Positions 26,538-35,991 of a stretch of 64,000 bases of DNA are shown here, one piece after another. The position numbers were made by a program, and so were the translations under genes. Numbering within the stretch: the first letter of the stretch is position 1; every line of letters begins with the position of its first letter. The notes beneath the pieces were generated by a model. The model ran no database searches and was not told where the DNA came from. It was given only the letters and a program-made list of their open reading frames with translations. Source of the stretch: Planctomycetota bacterium (GTDB lineage: Bacteria; Planctomycetota; Planctomycetia; Gemmatales; Gemmataceae); the NCBI GenBank assembly GCA_021413735.1, contig JAIOPV010000272.1, positions 1 to 64,000 on the forward strand. The letters run 5' to 3'.

Positions 26538-28097
26538 ATGCGAGCAACACCGACCTCCAACGGCAGCCTGAGTAGTATCCTCGCAGTGTGCCTATTCGGT
26601 GGCATTGTGGGGTGTTCTCCCGCCCCCTCCGCGAACTCCACTGAGGGCGCCATCGACGCACCTCCAAGGCATTCCGTCTCGCATGGTTTGGGTCTCCACC
26701 TGGCTGCGGTTCAGGATTGGTCTCGGGAATGGGCGTTCGTGGACGCCTTCAAAGGGGCTCGCGAATGGACCCCCGTCGGTGGGGACGGGAAGCTAGCGTT
26801 CGACAAGAATGGCAACCCTCTGCTGGGTTCCGGACAAACTGCGTGGACTCTTCTCCTCCGCGAACTTGGTGGCCACTATCCGGCCGGCAAATACACCGTG
26901 ACCTGGAAAGGGACTGGTGAGTTGGAGGCTCGGCGTTGGGATGTCACTCGTGTGATCGCGACCGCGAAGGGTCGTGCTGAGATCGACGTCCGCCCGGATG
27001 ATGGAGGCATCCAGATTGATCTTAAATCGACTGACCCCAAGGATCCGATCCGGGAAATCCAGGCGTGGATGCCGGGGTTCGAGAACGCCAAATCGCCGTT
27101 TCATCCGCTGTTTGTCAAACGCCTCACACCGGCGAAGGTCGTCCGGTTCATGGACTGGCAACGGACCAACAACAGCACTCTCTCGAAGTGGGCCGACCGA
27201 CCCAAACCCACCGATCCCACGTATGCCACGGAACGCGGCGTCCCTGTCGAGATCATGGTTGCGCTGGCCAACTCAGCCAAGGTCGATCCATGGTTCTGCA
27301 TGCCCCACCTGGCTGACGACGACTACGTGAAGAACTTCGCTCGCATGGTCAAAACCGAACTCGACCCAAGCCGGACGGTGTATGTGGAGTTCAGTAATGA
27401 GGTCTGGAACTGGCAATTCAATCAAACATCCTGGGCTCGCGATCGAGGCAAAGAGCGCAAGCTTGGTCAGCCAGAACATGCGAGGTGCTACTCCGAGCGA
27501 GCCATTGAGGTCATGAAAATCTGGGAGCAGGAGTTTGGGCGAGATCGGCTCGTTCGCGTCCTCGGGTCACAGGCGGCGGTGCCATGGTTGACTGAGCAAA
27601 TCCTCACCTGGAAGGATGCCTATAAGCACGCCGATGCTCTCGCGATCGCTCCTTACTTTGGACACGAATACGGCGACCCGAAGAAAGTCGATGCCACAGT
27701 GAAAATGTCTCCGGCCCAATTGCTGGATGCGTTGGACAAGGAGATTGATGGGCCGAATCGGGACGTGATCAGGAAACAAGCAGAAGTCGCGAAGAAGTAC
27801 AAACTCGGTCTCATCGCCTATGAGGGCGGTCAACATCTCGTGGGGCACGGTGGCGCGGAGAATAACGCCGACCTCATGAACCTGTTCCATGCGGCGAACC
27901 GAGACCCACGCATGTATGACCTCTATGCCAAGCACCTCCGACACTGGGCTGATGCCGGAGGTGAACTGTATGTGCTCTTCAACTATGTCACGGCCCCTGG
28001 GAAGTGGGGCTCATGGGGGCTTTTGGAGTATCAGGATCAACCCATTACCGAGGCCCACAAATACCGGGCATTCGTGGACATCGGGAGCAAACGATAG
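26538..28097 (+). CDS. Lipoprotein with glycoside-hydrolase-like domain
   Basis: 519 residues from ATG 26538, with CAGGAGA upstream and only 17 bp after the NRPS stop, so it is almost certainly co-transcribed with it. A lipoprotein signal ends in IVGC (Cys26). Residues ~50-180 form a beta-rich domain with KYTVTWKGTGELE; residues ~195-500 look like a TIM barrel with RFMDWQRTNNST, VYVEFSNEVWNW (Glu288) and LIAYEGGQH (Glu429). Those two glutamates sit where GH-A-clan enzymes have the acid/base (strand 4) and nucleophile (strand 7); that assignment is my inference. The same domain occurs in the convergent 1396-residue neighbour. The substrate could be the locus's own polysaccharide. Confidence 0.8.
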   Translation: MRATPTSNGSLSSILAVCLFGGIVGCSPAPSANSTEGAIDAPPRHSVSHGLGLHLAAVQDWSREWAFVDAFKGAREWTPVGGDGKLAFDKNGNPLLGSGQTAWTLLLRELGGHYPAGKYTVTWKGTGELEARRWDVTRVIATAKGRAEIDVRPDDGGIQIDLKSTDPKDPIREIQAWMPGFENAKSPFHPLFVKRLTPAKVVRFMDWQRTNNSTLSKWADRPKPTDPTYATERGVPVEIMVALANSAKVDPWFCMPHLADDDYVKNFARMVKTELDPSRTVYVEFSNEVWNWQFNQTSWARDRGKERKLGQPEHARCYSERAIEVMKIWEQEFGRDRLVRVLGSQAAVPWLTEQILTWKDAYKHADALAIAPYFGHEYGDPKKVDATVKMSPAQLLDALDKEIDGPNRDVIRKQAEVAKKYKLGLIAYEGGQHLVGHGGAENNADLMNLFHAANRDPRMYDLYAKHLRHWADAGGELYVLFNYVTAPGKWGSWGLLEYQDQPITEAHKYRAFVDIGSKR

Positions 28098-28106
28098 TCT
28101 CAGGTC

Positions 28107-31100
28107 TTACCGTGGGGTGTAGGTCCAACTCAGGATGTCGAGATTTCCGGCCGTTGACCCTGTGCCCCCAGTGAACCCAGCGTAGGCGGTTGGTCCAGCC
28201 ACCGCTGCGATGTTGACCTTGGTGTTAAAGGTCACGGACTTGGCAAGTGTCACATCCGTCAGCGTCACTTTGAGAGTCGTTCCGTCGTAGCTCATCTGCG
28301 ATCGGAAGATGTGCCCACTGCGAAGATTCAACCCGGTGCCTGCCAAACTCAGTTGGTTGACGATCTGGCCCTCCGAGTCCACAGCGATTCGTCCGTTCAC
28401 GACATCGAACCGAACCGCCACGCCGGGCCGAATGTTCGTGAAGCCGTGTCCTTCGTTCCAGTTGCCGAGAGCGGTCGTCCCCTGGCTTTGCAAGGCGAAG
28501 GTGAAGCCGTTGCCGATGTTCGCCGAGTTTCCACCAATCGCACCAAGCCGGAACCGGAACGAGTTATTGAACTTGGTTACCCCAACCTTTGTCTGCGTGA
28601 AGGCGCTCCCGGCCTGATACTGACCGTTGACCAACCGCAGCGAAGTTCCCGCCATCGTTGCGGCCCCGTTGCGAGTCAGGCTCGTCAAGGATGTTCCCAC
28701 TGGCAGCGCGATGGTGATTGCGGACGTTGCTGTCTTGCCCGCAGCGGCGGCGGTCACGCTGGCAGTCCCGGCGGTCGCTGGAGCCGTGTACACACCAGCC
28801 GCCGAGATAGTCCCCGCACCCACCTCGGACCACGTGACACCACTTGGGGTCATGGCATTGCCGAACTGATCGGTTCCACTGGCCACGAACGCCTGGGTGG
28901 CATTCGCTGTCAGTGAAGTGGTCCCTGGAGTGACCACCAGACTCGTGAGCGTCTGGGCGACAGTGACAGGAACTTCGCTGTTTGCCGTGAGGCCGCTCGC
29001 ATCGGTTGCCTTCACATGGAGAACGTAGTTGCCGGCCTGGCTGAAGGTGGCAGTCGTTGCTTTGCCCGCGTTCGAGCCCGAGTAGGTGAAACTCACAGCA
29101 CCAGGCCCGGAGGCCATCCACCAGGTGTAGGTCAAAGTGCTCTCGCCGCTGTCATCCGTGCCTACCGCCGTGATGTTCACGGTCTTGCCGGTAATCGGTG
29201 AAATTGGCGCGGTGATTGCAACTGTAGGAGCCTGATTCGGCAGCGGCGAAACCGAAAGCGGAGGCGACACAGGTGGGGGTGACACAGGTGGCGAAACTGG
29301 CGGCGAAACCGGCGGCGAAACCGGCGGGGAGACTGGCGGTGAAACCGCGCCGCCATTCGGAGCATCAAACTTCAGCGAGTAGAGCGTGTAGCCCGCGTTC
29401 ACGATCCGAACACGGACAACGTTCAACCCTTCCTGGAGTTTCACAGACAGAGGCACCGAGTCCGCGAAGTCGTTCGGCGACCACTGGCTATCGTAATTTG
29501 GACCCGTCACAGGTAGCGTGAGTGTGCCCGCGTCCTGACCGTTCACCAGAATCTGAATCTGACCGCCCGCATCCACAGCCGCATACCGGACGCTCAGTGA
29601 GTAAGTCCCAGACTGCGGTGCTCGCACCATGTAATCGCGGGTGTCGTCGTTCTTCAGATAGCGTGGATAGGGGTCTGTGGTTGTGGCAGCGCCGACCGAG
29701 TTCGTTGCCAGCACTTCGCCGCTGATCGCGGTTCCAATCGTCGGAGCGACCACTGGAGCCTGCTGCACTTGCTGAATCCCCAGAATCTTCGGAGCGCTCA
29801 GGTTGTTGATGTCGTTGGTCATGCCCCAGGTGCCATACTGCGTGTCGTAGTTCGTCGGACCGGCCATGAACCAGTTGAACAGGCCACCACCACGAGCGTA
29901 CCAGTCGTTCATGTACTTCACGGTCAGGTCTTTGATCCGCGGATCAAGCGATGCGGCCTTCTTCGCCGCGATGTTGTTCGGGCCGAATGTATCCGGGCCA
30001 CCCTCGTAAGCCAGATTCGCCAGACCATAGTAGGTCGAGATCGCGGCTGTCTGGTCGAGGACCGGATCGTTTGCGTCGATCGCTTTTGAGAGGTCCGCGA
30101 GAATCTGATCGACGGACAGGTTGGTCTGCTGGTCGTCGTCGCCAATCGCGAAGTAGGGTGCGCCCGCTGTGCCATAGAGGAACTGCTTCGGATCGCCGTA
30201 GGTCTTCTGGATGAAGTCCAGTTGCGTCTGGAGGATGTACGGCACTGCCACCTGCGTGGCGAGAACTGGCCGAACCTGATTACCAATCGCGTCCTGGCCC
30301 CAGACCGTTGCGAACGTCTTGCTGATCTCCGTGATGCGGCGAGCAGTGCGGCGGAAGGCCCAATCCCACTGGTTCGCAGCAGCAGTCTCGCCGGGGTACG
30401 CCAGGTTCGACCCGCCGGCCTGCACTTCCGCGAGGGCAGCCTGCATGTTCACGTTGCTCTGCGAGAAGCCACCGTTCCACACCTCGTTCGAGTACTCCAG
30501 ATACACAGCACGGTCTGGGTTCAGCGACGACTTCAGCAAGTTCGCGAGCTGCGTGACGTAGGCGTCGTTCGCCCCAACTGGAATGTTGATCCACAGATCC
30601 TTGCCGGTGAGGTTGGCGAGTTGGATTGCGTATTCCCAGGCCGCACCCTTATCGGTCGATTGAATGGCGTCGGTCACCTTGGCGCGAGCGCCCCAGTTCA
30701 CCACAGCGTTGTTGTTCGTCTGGACGAAGTCCATGAACCGCAGCGTCGTGTAGGGCTGAATCGTTTTCAGGAAGTCGTTCGTAAATACCTGCGTGGTGTC
30801 CGCGGCGTAGCCTGGGCGAATGAGCTTGATGTCTTTCACTCCGGTGCCGACGTTCTTGAAGTTGAGCCCCAAGTACCAGCCGCCGTCCGAGTCGCTCGCG
30901 TTCAAGGTCACGTCAGCGGTCGTCTGGTTGGTGGCTGCGTTGTACACGACGTTGGAGACTCCACCCTGGCCCGCCCACATGGAGAGGTCCGCCTTGCCGG
31001 TGAACGACAGCTTGTAGACGCCGTTGTAGATGTGAGCGGTGTTCAAGAAACCCGACTGGAGGATGGTGTAGAAGTCCTGGGTTGGCCAGCCGTTTGCATC

Positions 31101-32297
31101 AGTCATTGCCGGTTGCCCGGTGCTGATGCTGGTGAACTCGCGAGCCTGCTTAATCATGTCCACAAAGACATTCTGCAACGACCAGTCTTTGATGCCGTCG
31201 ATGTTCGCACCGACCGGCACGGTCGAGGCAGCCGTGACGCTGCTGTACTTCCCGATCGCAAGTCCAGAAGTCGAACCGGTCACGAGTCCGCCGTGAGCAT
31301 CGCGGTTCATCGTCGGACTCGCCGTGCCAACCAGCTTCCAGGTTCCATCGGCCCCGGTATCGGAGACGTAGCCCGAGATCAGTGTGCCGTTGCGAATCAG
31401 CTTGACCCAGGGTTGCGCACCCACCGCGACGGCGGCGCTCTGAGTGACCCCCACTCCCGACCCTTCGCGAGCTAAGAACACGGCCTGCCCTGCTGTCACG
31501 GTGACGGACGCGAAGGCATCGCTGGCTCCCGTTCCCGCCCGGAACATCACGCCGCCTTGTGCGCCGGTGCCGGAAAGAGAATCGACTCGGGCGATTACGT
31601 TGGCATCGCCCATGATGGTCTGATAGGCAAAGTGAGATAAATCAGCGGCGCCGGCGAGCGAACCGGCACCGCTGACGGTATAGACGCCGGTCGTGGCAGT
31701 CAGAGACCCGGCAGCCGTGGGGCTGCCAATGTCTTGATCTAGCCAACCGTTATCGGCGTATACCTGACTTGTGGGGATCACAGCATTCGGCGTCGAAGCG
31801 CTGGACCACGCCAGCTTGATGTTCGACGCGCCCGTGCGATCCACGTATTCGAGTTTCAGATCGTAGACTTCGCCAGCCGTGAGGCTGATCGTTCCTGTCC
31901 AGGTGTTCGCGGTGGTGGCGGAAGCCGAGTCGATCAACTTCTGGCCGTTCACCCACAACCGCACCCCTTCATCCGCCGTCACCGAGAATGTGTAAGCCTC
32001 GGTGTACTGAGCCTGCACCTGCCCGGTCCAACGCACCGAGTACCCGTCGGCCGGCAGAGCCGCGACCGGAGCTGCAGTGCCCCAGTTGAAGTTGACGCTG
32101 GCATCGGTGCGAGTCGCGGCGAGTGTGGAGAAGTTTGAATCGCTGTAGTAGTTCGCAACGAGACCGGTTCCGATTCCCAAAGCTGCGGGGACTTCTCGGC
32201 ACTCGAGTTGCTCAACTGAAAGTAAGCGAGGGTTGGTACGAATTGGCTGAGTCGTTTGGAAGAGGCTGGCCACCCAACGGGACAGAAAACGACGCAT
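28107..32297 (-). CDS. Large surface protein: PA14, GH-like, lectin domains
   Basis: 1396 residues from ATG 32297 (CCGGAG upstream; 60 further upstream codons look untranslated). The N-terminus carries LLSVEQLECREVPA, a motif near the start of many planctomycete exported proteins. Then: PA14 (~50-190, GLVANYYSDSNFS, FSVTADEGVRLWVNGQ); a concanavalin-like DUF1349-type domain (~200-330); a GH-like barrel (~440-850) with RFMDFVQTNNN, EYSNEVWN (Glu605) and LAYEGG (Glu765); a CBM6/35-like domain (~880-1000); a SPPV-repeat linker; PKD- and Big-like domains; and a C-terminal legume-lectin-like domain (GNGFTFALQSQG, VAVRFDVVNGRIAVD). Three or four carbohydrate-binding modules make a surface role with polysaccharide likely. 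It ends 9 bp from its convergent paralogue. Confidence 0.85.
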   Translation of the reverse strand: MRRFLSRWVASLFQTTQPIRTNPRLLSVEQLECREVPAALGIGTGLVANYYSDSNFSTLAATRTDASVNFNWGTAAPVAALPADGYSVRWTGQVQAQYTEAYTFSVTADEGVRLWVNGQKLIDSASATTANTWTGTISLTAGEVYDLKLEYVDRTGASNIKLAWSSASTPNAVIPTSQVYADNGWLDQDIGSPTAAGSLTATTGVYTVSGAGSLAGAADLSHFAYQTIMGDANVIARVDSLSGTGAQGGVMFRAGTGASDAFASVTVTAGQAVFLAREGSGVGVTQSAAVAVGAQPWVKLIRNGTLISGYVSDTGADGTWKLVGTASPTMNRDAHGGLVTGSTSGLAIGKYSSVTAASTVPVGANIDGIKDWSLQNVFVDMIKQAREFTSISTGQPAMTDANGWPTQDFYTILQSGFLNTAHIYNGVYKLSFTGKADLSMWAGQGGVSNVVYNAATNQTTADVTLNASDSDGGWYLGLNFKNVGTGVKDIKLIRPGYAADTTQVFTNDFLKTIQPYTTLRFMDFVQTNNNAVVNWGARAKVTDAIQSTDKGAAWEYAIQLANLTGKDLWINIPVGANDAYVTQLANLLKSSLNPDRAVYLEYSNEVWNGGFSQSNVNMQAALAEVQAGGSNLAYPGETAAANQWDWAFRRTARRITEISKTFATVWGQDAIGNQVRPVLATQVAVPYILQTQLDFIQKTYGDPKQFLYGTAGAPYFAIGDDDQQTNLSVDQILADLSKAIDANDPVLDQTAAISTYYGLANLAYEGGPDTFGPNNIAAKKAASLDPRIKDLTVKYMNDWYARGGGLFNWFMAGPTNYDTQYGTWGMTNDINNLSAPKILGIQQVQQAPVVAPTIGTAISGEVLATNSVGAATTTDPYPRYLKNDDTRDYMVRAPQSGTYSLSVRYAAVDAGGQIQILVNGQDAGTLTLPVTGPNYDSQWSPNDFADSVPLSVKLQEGLNVVRVRIVNAGYTLYSLKFDAPNGGAVSPPVSPPVSPPVSPPVSPPVSPPPVSPPLSVSPLPNQAPTVAITAPISPITGKTVNITAVGTDDSGESTLTYTWWMASGPGAVSFTYSGSNAGKATTATFSQAGNYVLHVKATDASGLTANSEVPVTVAQTLTSLVVTPGTTSLTANATQAFVASGTDQFGNAMTPSGVTWSEVGAGTISAAGVYTAPATAGTASVTAAAAGKTATSAITIALPVGTSLTSLTRNGAATMAGTSLRLVNGQYQAGSAFTQTKVGVTKFNNSFRFRLGAIGGNSANIGNGFTFALQSQGTTALGNWNEGHGFTNIRPGVAVRFDVVNGRIAVDSEGQIVNQLSLAGTGLNLRSGHIFRSQMSYDGTTLKVTLTDVTLAKSVTFNTKVNIAAVAGPTAYAGFTGGTGSTAGNLDILSWTYTPR
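29260..29345 (-). repeat. 12-bp tandem repeat encoding the SPPV linker
   Basis: About seven imperfect copies of GGCGGCGAAACC (plus-strand reading) lie inside the large surface protein gene; one copy carries three extra bases. On the coding strand they give repeated Ser-Pro-Pro-Val, a stiff extended linker between the carbohydrate-binding domain and the PKD/Big domains. The near-identical units make length variation by slippage likely. Confidence 0.85.
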
Positions 32298-33038
32298 CGA
32301 AAAACTCCGGAATCGGTGCAGGCGAAAGAGGCACGCCGGAACGCCCTCAACAAAGGGGTTCTGACGTGGAAGCCAAATGAGCGAAGGGGCGAGCAAGTAC
32401 GAGGCGTCCCGATGCGGCGCAAAACGCCACATTGAAGGCAGTTCGGGGCGAACTTTGAGGGGCGAGAGCCTTCCCAAAGGAAGGTGGGCGGAAAGTGTCT
32501 CGGCGAAATCTCAGTCGAGAGGCCGCGAAGTCAAAACCAAATCCATACCGTGGTTATTACCACAGTTTCAGCCGTCATCTGATCTCCAACGCTTCGAGGA
32601 CGACGAGCGGGAAACGTTAGAGTCCCAAATTAATAGAACAGAAAAAAGGTGAAATCCGACCTGAAATTGGCATCCGAGTCTGCTTGTGACGATTTTGCCT
32701 GAAAATCTAGGCGTTTTGGGGGAATACTGAGGGGCAAAAATCTTTCAAATTTTTCCTGCCCGATCTGATTTCATCTCAATTATCCCCAGGTCCACTACTC
32801 TCCGCCGGGATGTGAACTCTCACTTCAAACATTAAAAAAGCCCAATTTGCGCAGGCTCTTGCCGTGATCCGAGAACACCACTTCTCAAAATTGTTCTGGG
32901 GGCATATTGTCCTGCCAGCATGAATTGCGTTTGCGGTGCGATTATTGGAAGTGATAACTGAAGGCCGGAGAGTTTCGGCTGGCGCGGTTCCGAGCTGAAT
33001 TGATGGTTCCGAACGTGGCGTGCGAACAGCGTCCGGAA
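32298..33038. other. 741-bp intergenic region between the surface protein and the A-T-TE NRPS
   Basis: This is the longest gap in the window and it is clearly more AT-rich than its surroundings, especially 32620-32900. It must hold the promoter of the surface protein and the 3' end of the long minus-strand run. A probable terminator lies at 32834-32860. A 91-codon frame on the plus strand at 32377-32652 is charged and patternless and is not called. No RNA gene was recognised. Confidence 0.5.
32834..32860 (-). terminator. Probable intrinsic terminator of the polysaccharide/NRPS operon
   Basis: Read on the minus strand: AAGAGCC, a loop of about 11 bases, then GGCTTTTTT. Seven base pairs including one G-U, with the 3' arm running into a six-T tract. 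It lies about 180 bp after the A-T-TE NRPS stop and before the surface protein gene, so it probably ends the transcript that starts near 48 kb. Confidence 0.55.
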
Positions 33039-35855
33039 TTAAACGCGATCCCATTTCTGCGACTTGTCGGCTCGTTCAATCGAAGCAACCACCTGCCGAG
33101 CCAGCGACTCGATGTTGCTTTCGTGAAAAATTTCCAGATGGCCGAGCGGAACGGTGTGAACCTCGACCAAGCGGTTGGTGTACTGCTCCCAACCAAGATC
33201 CGCGTCAACGTGAACGACACTTTCCCACACGTCTATCGGCAACTCAGAACGAAACAGTGTGACGCTTCCGTTGAGCCGTCCTTGTGGGTGATATCGTCGC
33301 GTCGCTCGTTGCATTGCCAACCAGACGGCGCGGATTGATTCTTGAGGCAGCGAGTCGAGCCCTGGGTGATAGGGGAAGAGAACTCGTTCGAGCCCAAGGA
33401 GCCGCAGAACACGGTTGCCGATGTTGCGGAACCGTTGGGCCGCATATCGGAAACCACCCTGTCGGCCAAATAGATTGCGAAGGTGAAGCCGAAGTCGTCG
33501 CAAGGTTGACAGCCGAGTCTGATAGCCCGGCGCCGGCATATCAAAAACAATTACAAGCGGCACCGTGTGGCCAAGAGCCTCAAGTTGGAACGCAACCTCC
33601 AAGGCAACATGGGCTCCGACCGAGTAGCCAGACACGACGTATGGCCCCTGTGGGCGAGCAGCGGTGATCTCGCGAACGTACTCCGCCGCTATCTCCTCGA
33701 AGGACTCCAGCGGTGGGCGGTTCCCATCGACTCCGATCGCTTTGAGTCCATACACCGGATAGTCCGCGCCGAGAAGTTTGGCGAACTTCTGGAATGTAAA
33801 CACATGACCACCAACGCCAGCGATCATGAATAGAGGCGGTTGAGTGCCCTCGGTGTGAAGTGGTACGAGCGAGTGCTCGGAACCAGCCTCCAACCCGTGC
33901 TGAATGAGGGTCGCCAACTTCTCGACCGTGTTCGCCTCGGACATTGCTCCAAGCGGGATCGTAAACCCCAATTGCTGACGGATGCGAGACACAATCTCGG
34001 CTGCTTGGAGCGACGATCCGCCAAGTTCAAAGAAGTTGTCCGTGACACCAAACCCGAGGCGACCAAGAACCTCCGTCCAGATACTCAGCACATCTTTCTC
34101 GGCATCGGTTCGGGGCTGAACACTTTCCTGATCGGAAGTGAAGAGAGCAGGCTCAGGAAGATTTCGGCGATCGACCTTGCCATTGGAGGTCAGTGGAAGG
34201 GCATCCAGAAATGTGATCGACGCTGGAGTCATGTACGCGGGCAGATGCTTGCGCAGGTGTTGACGGAGTGTCTCAGGGTTCTGCTGTTCCCCCGCTCTGA
34301 GCACAACATATGCAGCCAACTGTGGGGGCTGGCCCCAAACCTTCACGGCCGCGGCAGCGATAGCGGGATGGGAAGCGAGCGCCGATTCCACCTCCCCGAG
34401 TTCGATCCGGAAGCCACGAATTTTTACCTGATCGTCACGCCGACCCAGATATTCAAGCACGCCATCCGCGCGCCAACGCGTCAAATCGCCAGTCTTGTAC
34501 ATTCGCGCGACGTGAGACACGAAGGGATCGGGAACAAACCGTTCTTCGGTCAACTCGGGACGATCAAGGTAACCAAGAGTCACTCCGTCGCCACCAATGT
34601 ACAACTCGCCGACTTCCCCTGGTGGGACAAGTTGCATTGCGTCATTCAGGACATAGAGCCTGGTGTTCGCGATAGGTTTGCCAATCGGAACGTCGCCAGT
34701 TTCGGGATCGTTCGAGCCGTAGTCGTGGACACAGCAACCCACGACGGTTTCGGTCGGTCCATACTCGTTGACCACGCGAGTCTGTGGAGCGTGTCGTCGC
34801 CACCATGCAGCCGCAGCGGCTGGCAGAGCCTCACCGCCAACAACGAGAACCCTGGCCAAACCTGCCGCTTGACGTGGATCAAGGGTTCGACTCAGAATCG
34901 AGAGGTGAGCAGGTGTGAGCTTCAACAGTGTGAGATCGCGATGGCGGGTCAATGCGTCCAGCAGGGCATCGACCCCCGCATCATCCGGCAGAAGGTGGAC
35001 CGGCTTACCGACGATCAAGGGGACGAGCAGACTGGTCACAGTGAGATCGAAACTGAGAGGCGAGTGAACCAAAGAGCCAGTTCCTTCGTCGGCGTTGTAG
35101 GCTCGCGCTGCCCATGTGAGATAGTTGACCAGACCCCGGTGATGGACCATCACGCCTTTCGGGCGGCCCGTCGATCCGGAGGTATGGAGGACATAGGCCA
35201 AGTGATCTGGGCCGCAGCTCACGTCGGGAGGTGTTGACGGCAGCCTGTTCAGAGAGGCAGTTGAGGAGTCGAGATTGAGAACCGGAACACCTTTGGGTGG
35301 AACAACGATCCCACTCGCAGACTCCACCCCCAACACGGCACGAACATTCGCATCCGCCACGACGAATGCCAGTCGCTCCGGTGGATGGGAGAGATCCAGA
35401 GGGACATAAGCAGCTCCAGCCTTGAGCACCCCCATTAACCCGGCGACGAGGTCTGGGGACCGTCCAAGTGCGAGCGCAACACGATCATTGGCTCCGACTC
35501 CGAGGTTACGGATCGCATGAGCAATGCGATTCGCTCGCGCGTCCAGTTCGGTGAATGTTTGGGATGAATTGCCGGCAGTCACAGCAACGTCATTCGGAGT
35601 TCGCGTGACCTGTGCTGCGAAGAGATCGTGAGTACAGAGATTTCTGGGATAGTCCGCTGCGGTCGCATTCCAGTCTTCAAGAAGCCTCTGTCGGTCGGCC
35701 GGCCTCACAAGGTCAAACGGGTCAGCGGCAGCCTCCAAGGGGGCTGTAGGATTGGTGAACAGGCCTGCGGTGGCAACGACTCCAAGGCCAGTATGACCGG
35801 ATAAGTCGTTCGCCGCCGCGCCGTGAAGAGTGTCGTTGTGATTTGGAGTTCGCAT
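33039..35855 (-). CDS. NRPS-like A-T-TE protein, asparagine-like A-domain pocket
   Basis: 938 residues with no condensation domain. Adenylation domain ~55-560 (LHTSGSTGRPKG, NEYGPTETVVG, YKTGDLTRW, NGKVDR), carrier domain with LGGSSL (Ser615), thioesterase ~650-930 with GYSVG (Ser745) and the His region in HTVPLGHLEIFH. By eye the specificity positions read D-L-T-K-V-G-E-V-G-K; the usual asparagine code is D-L-T-K-L-G-E-V-G-K and the aspartate one D-L-T-K-V-G-H-I-G-K, so Asn is the better fit. Without a C domain it could load one amino acid and let the TE hydrolyse it or transfer it to a sugar or amine. It is the last gene of the polysaccharide run, 136 bp after glmS. The start at 35855 lacks a clear Shine-Dalgarno site. 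Confidence 0.93.
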   Translation of the reverse strand: MRTPNHNDTLHGAAANDLSGHTGLGVVATAGLFTNPTAPLEAAADPFDLVRPADRQRLLEDWNATAADYPRNLCTHDLFAAQVTRTPNDVAVTAGNSSQTFTELDARANRIAHAIRNLGVGANDRVALALGRSPDLVAGLMGVLKAGAAYVPLDLSHPPERLAFVVADANVRAVLGVESASGIVVPPKGVPVLNLDSSTASLNRLPSTPPDVSCGPDHLAYVLHTSGSTGRPKGVMVHHRGLVNYLTWAARAYNADEGTGSLVHSPLSFDLTVTSLLVPLIVGKPVHLLPDDAGVDALLDALTRHRDLTLLKLTPAHLSILSRTLDPRQAAGLARVLVVGGEALPAAAAAWWRRHAPQTRVVNEYGPTETVVGCCVHDYGSNDPETGDVPIGKPIANTRLYVLNDAMQLVPPGEVGELYIGGDGVTLGYLDRPELTEERFVPDPFVSHVARMYKTGDLTRWRADGVLEYLGRRDDQVKIRGFRIELGEVESALASHPAIAAAAVKVWGQPPQLAAYVVLRAGEQQNPETLRQHLRKHLPAYMTPASITFLDALPLTSNGKVDRRNLPEPALFTSDQESVQPRTDAEKDVLSIWTEVLGRLGFGVTDNFFELGGSSLQAAEIVSRIRQQLGFTIPLGAMSEANTVEKLATLIQHGLEAGSEHSLVPLHTEGTQPPLFMIAGVGGHVFTFQKFAKLLGADYPVYGLKAIGVDGNRPPLESFEEIAAEYVREITAARPQGPYVVSGYSVGAHVALEVAFQLEALGHTVPLVIVFDMPAPGYQTRLSTLRRLRLHLRNLFGRQGGFRYAAQRFRNIGNRVLRLLGLERVLFPYHPGLDSLPQESIRAVWLAMQRATRRYHPQGRLNGSVTLFRSELPIDVWESVVHVDADLGWEQYTNRLVEVHTVPLGHLEIFHESNIESLARQVVASIERADKSQKWDRV

Positions 35856-35991
35856 AGTAATGAAGGACCAGCGATTGCTACTTCAGATCGGCGAGGATGG
35901 TTGCAATCACTGTGCCAACAGGACGTTTGGCGAGTCCCGACACGAGATGTGGCTGAACAAAATATGGGCCTGCATCACGACCTCATTTCGG

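Noticed and set aside
29260-29345. Short direct repeats that might suggest a CRISPR array
   Set aside because: The units are contiguous 12-bp copies in frame inside a gene and encode SPPV; there are no spacers and no cas genes.
32377-32652. 91-codon plus-strand frame in the long intergenic region
   Set aside because: Highly charged, patternless, overlaps the start region of the surface protein and shows no start signal.
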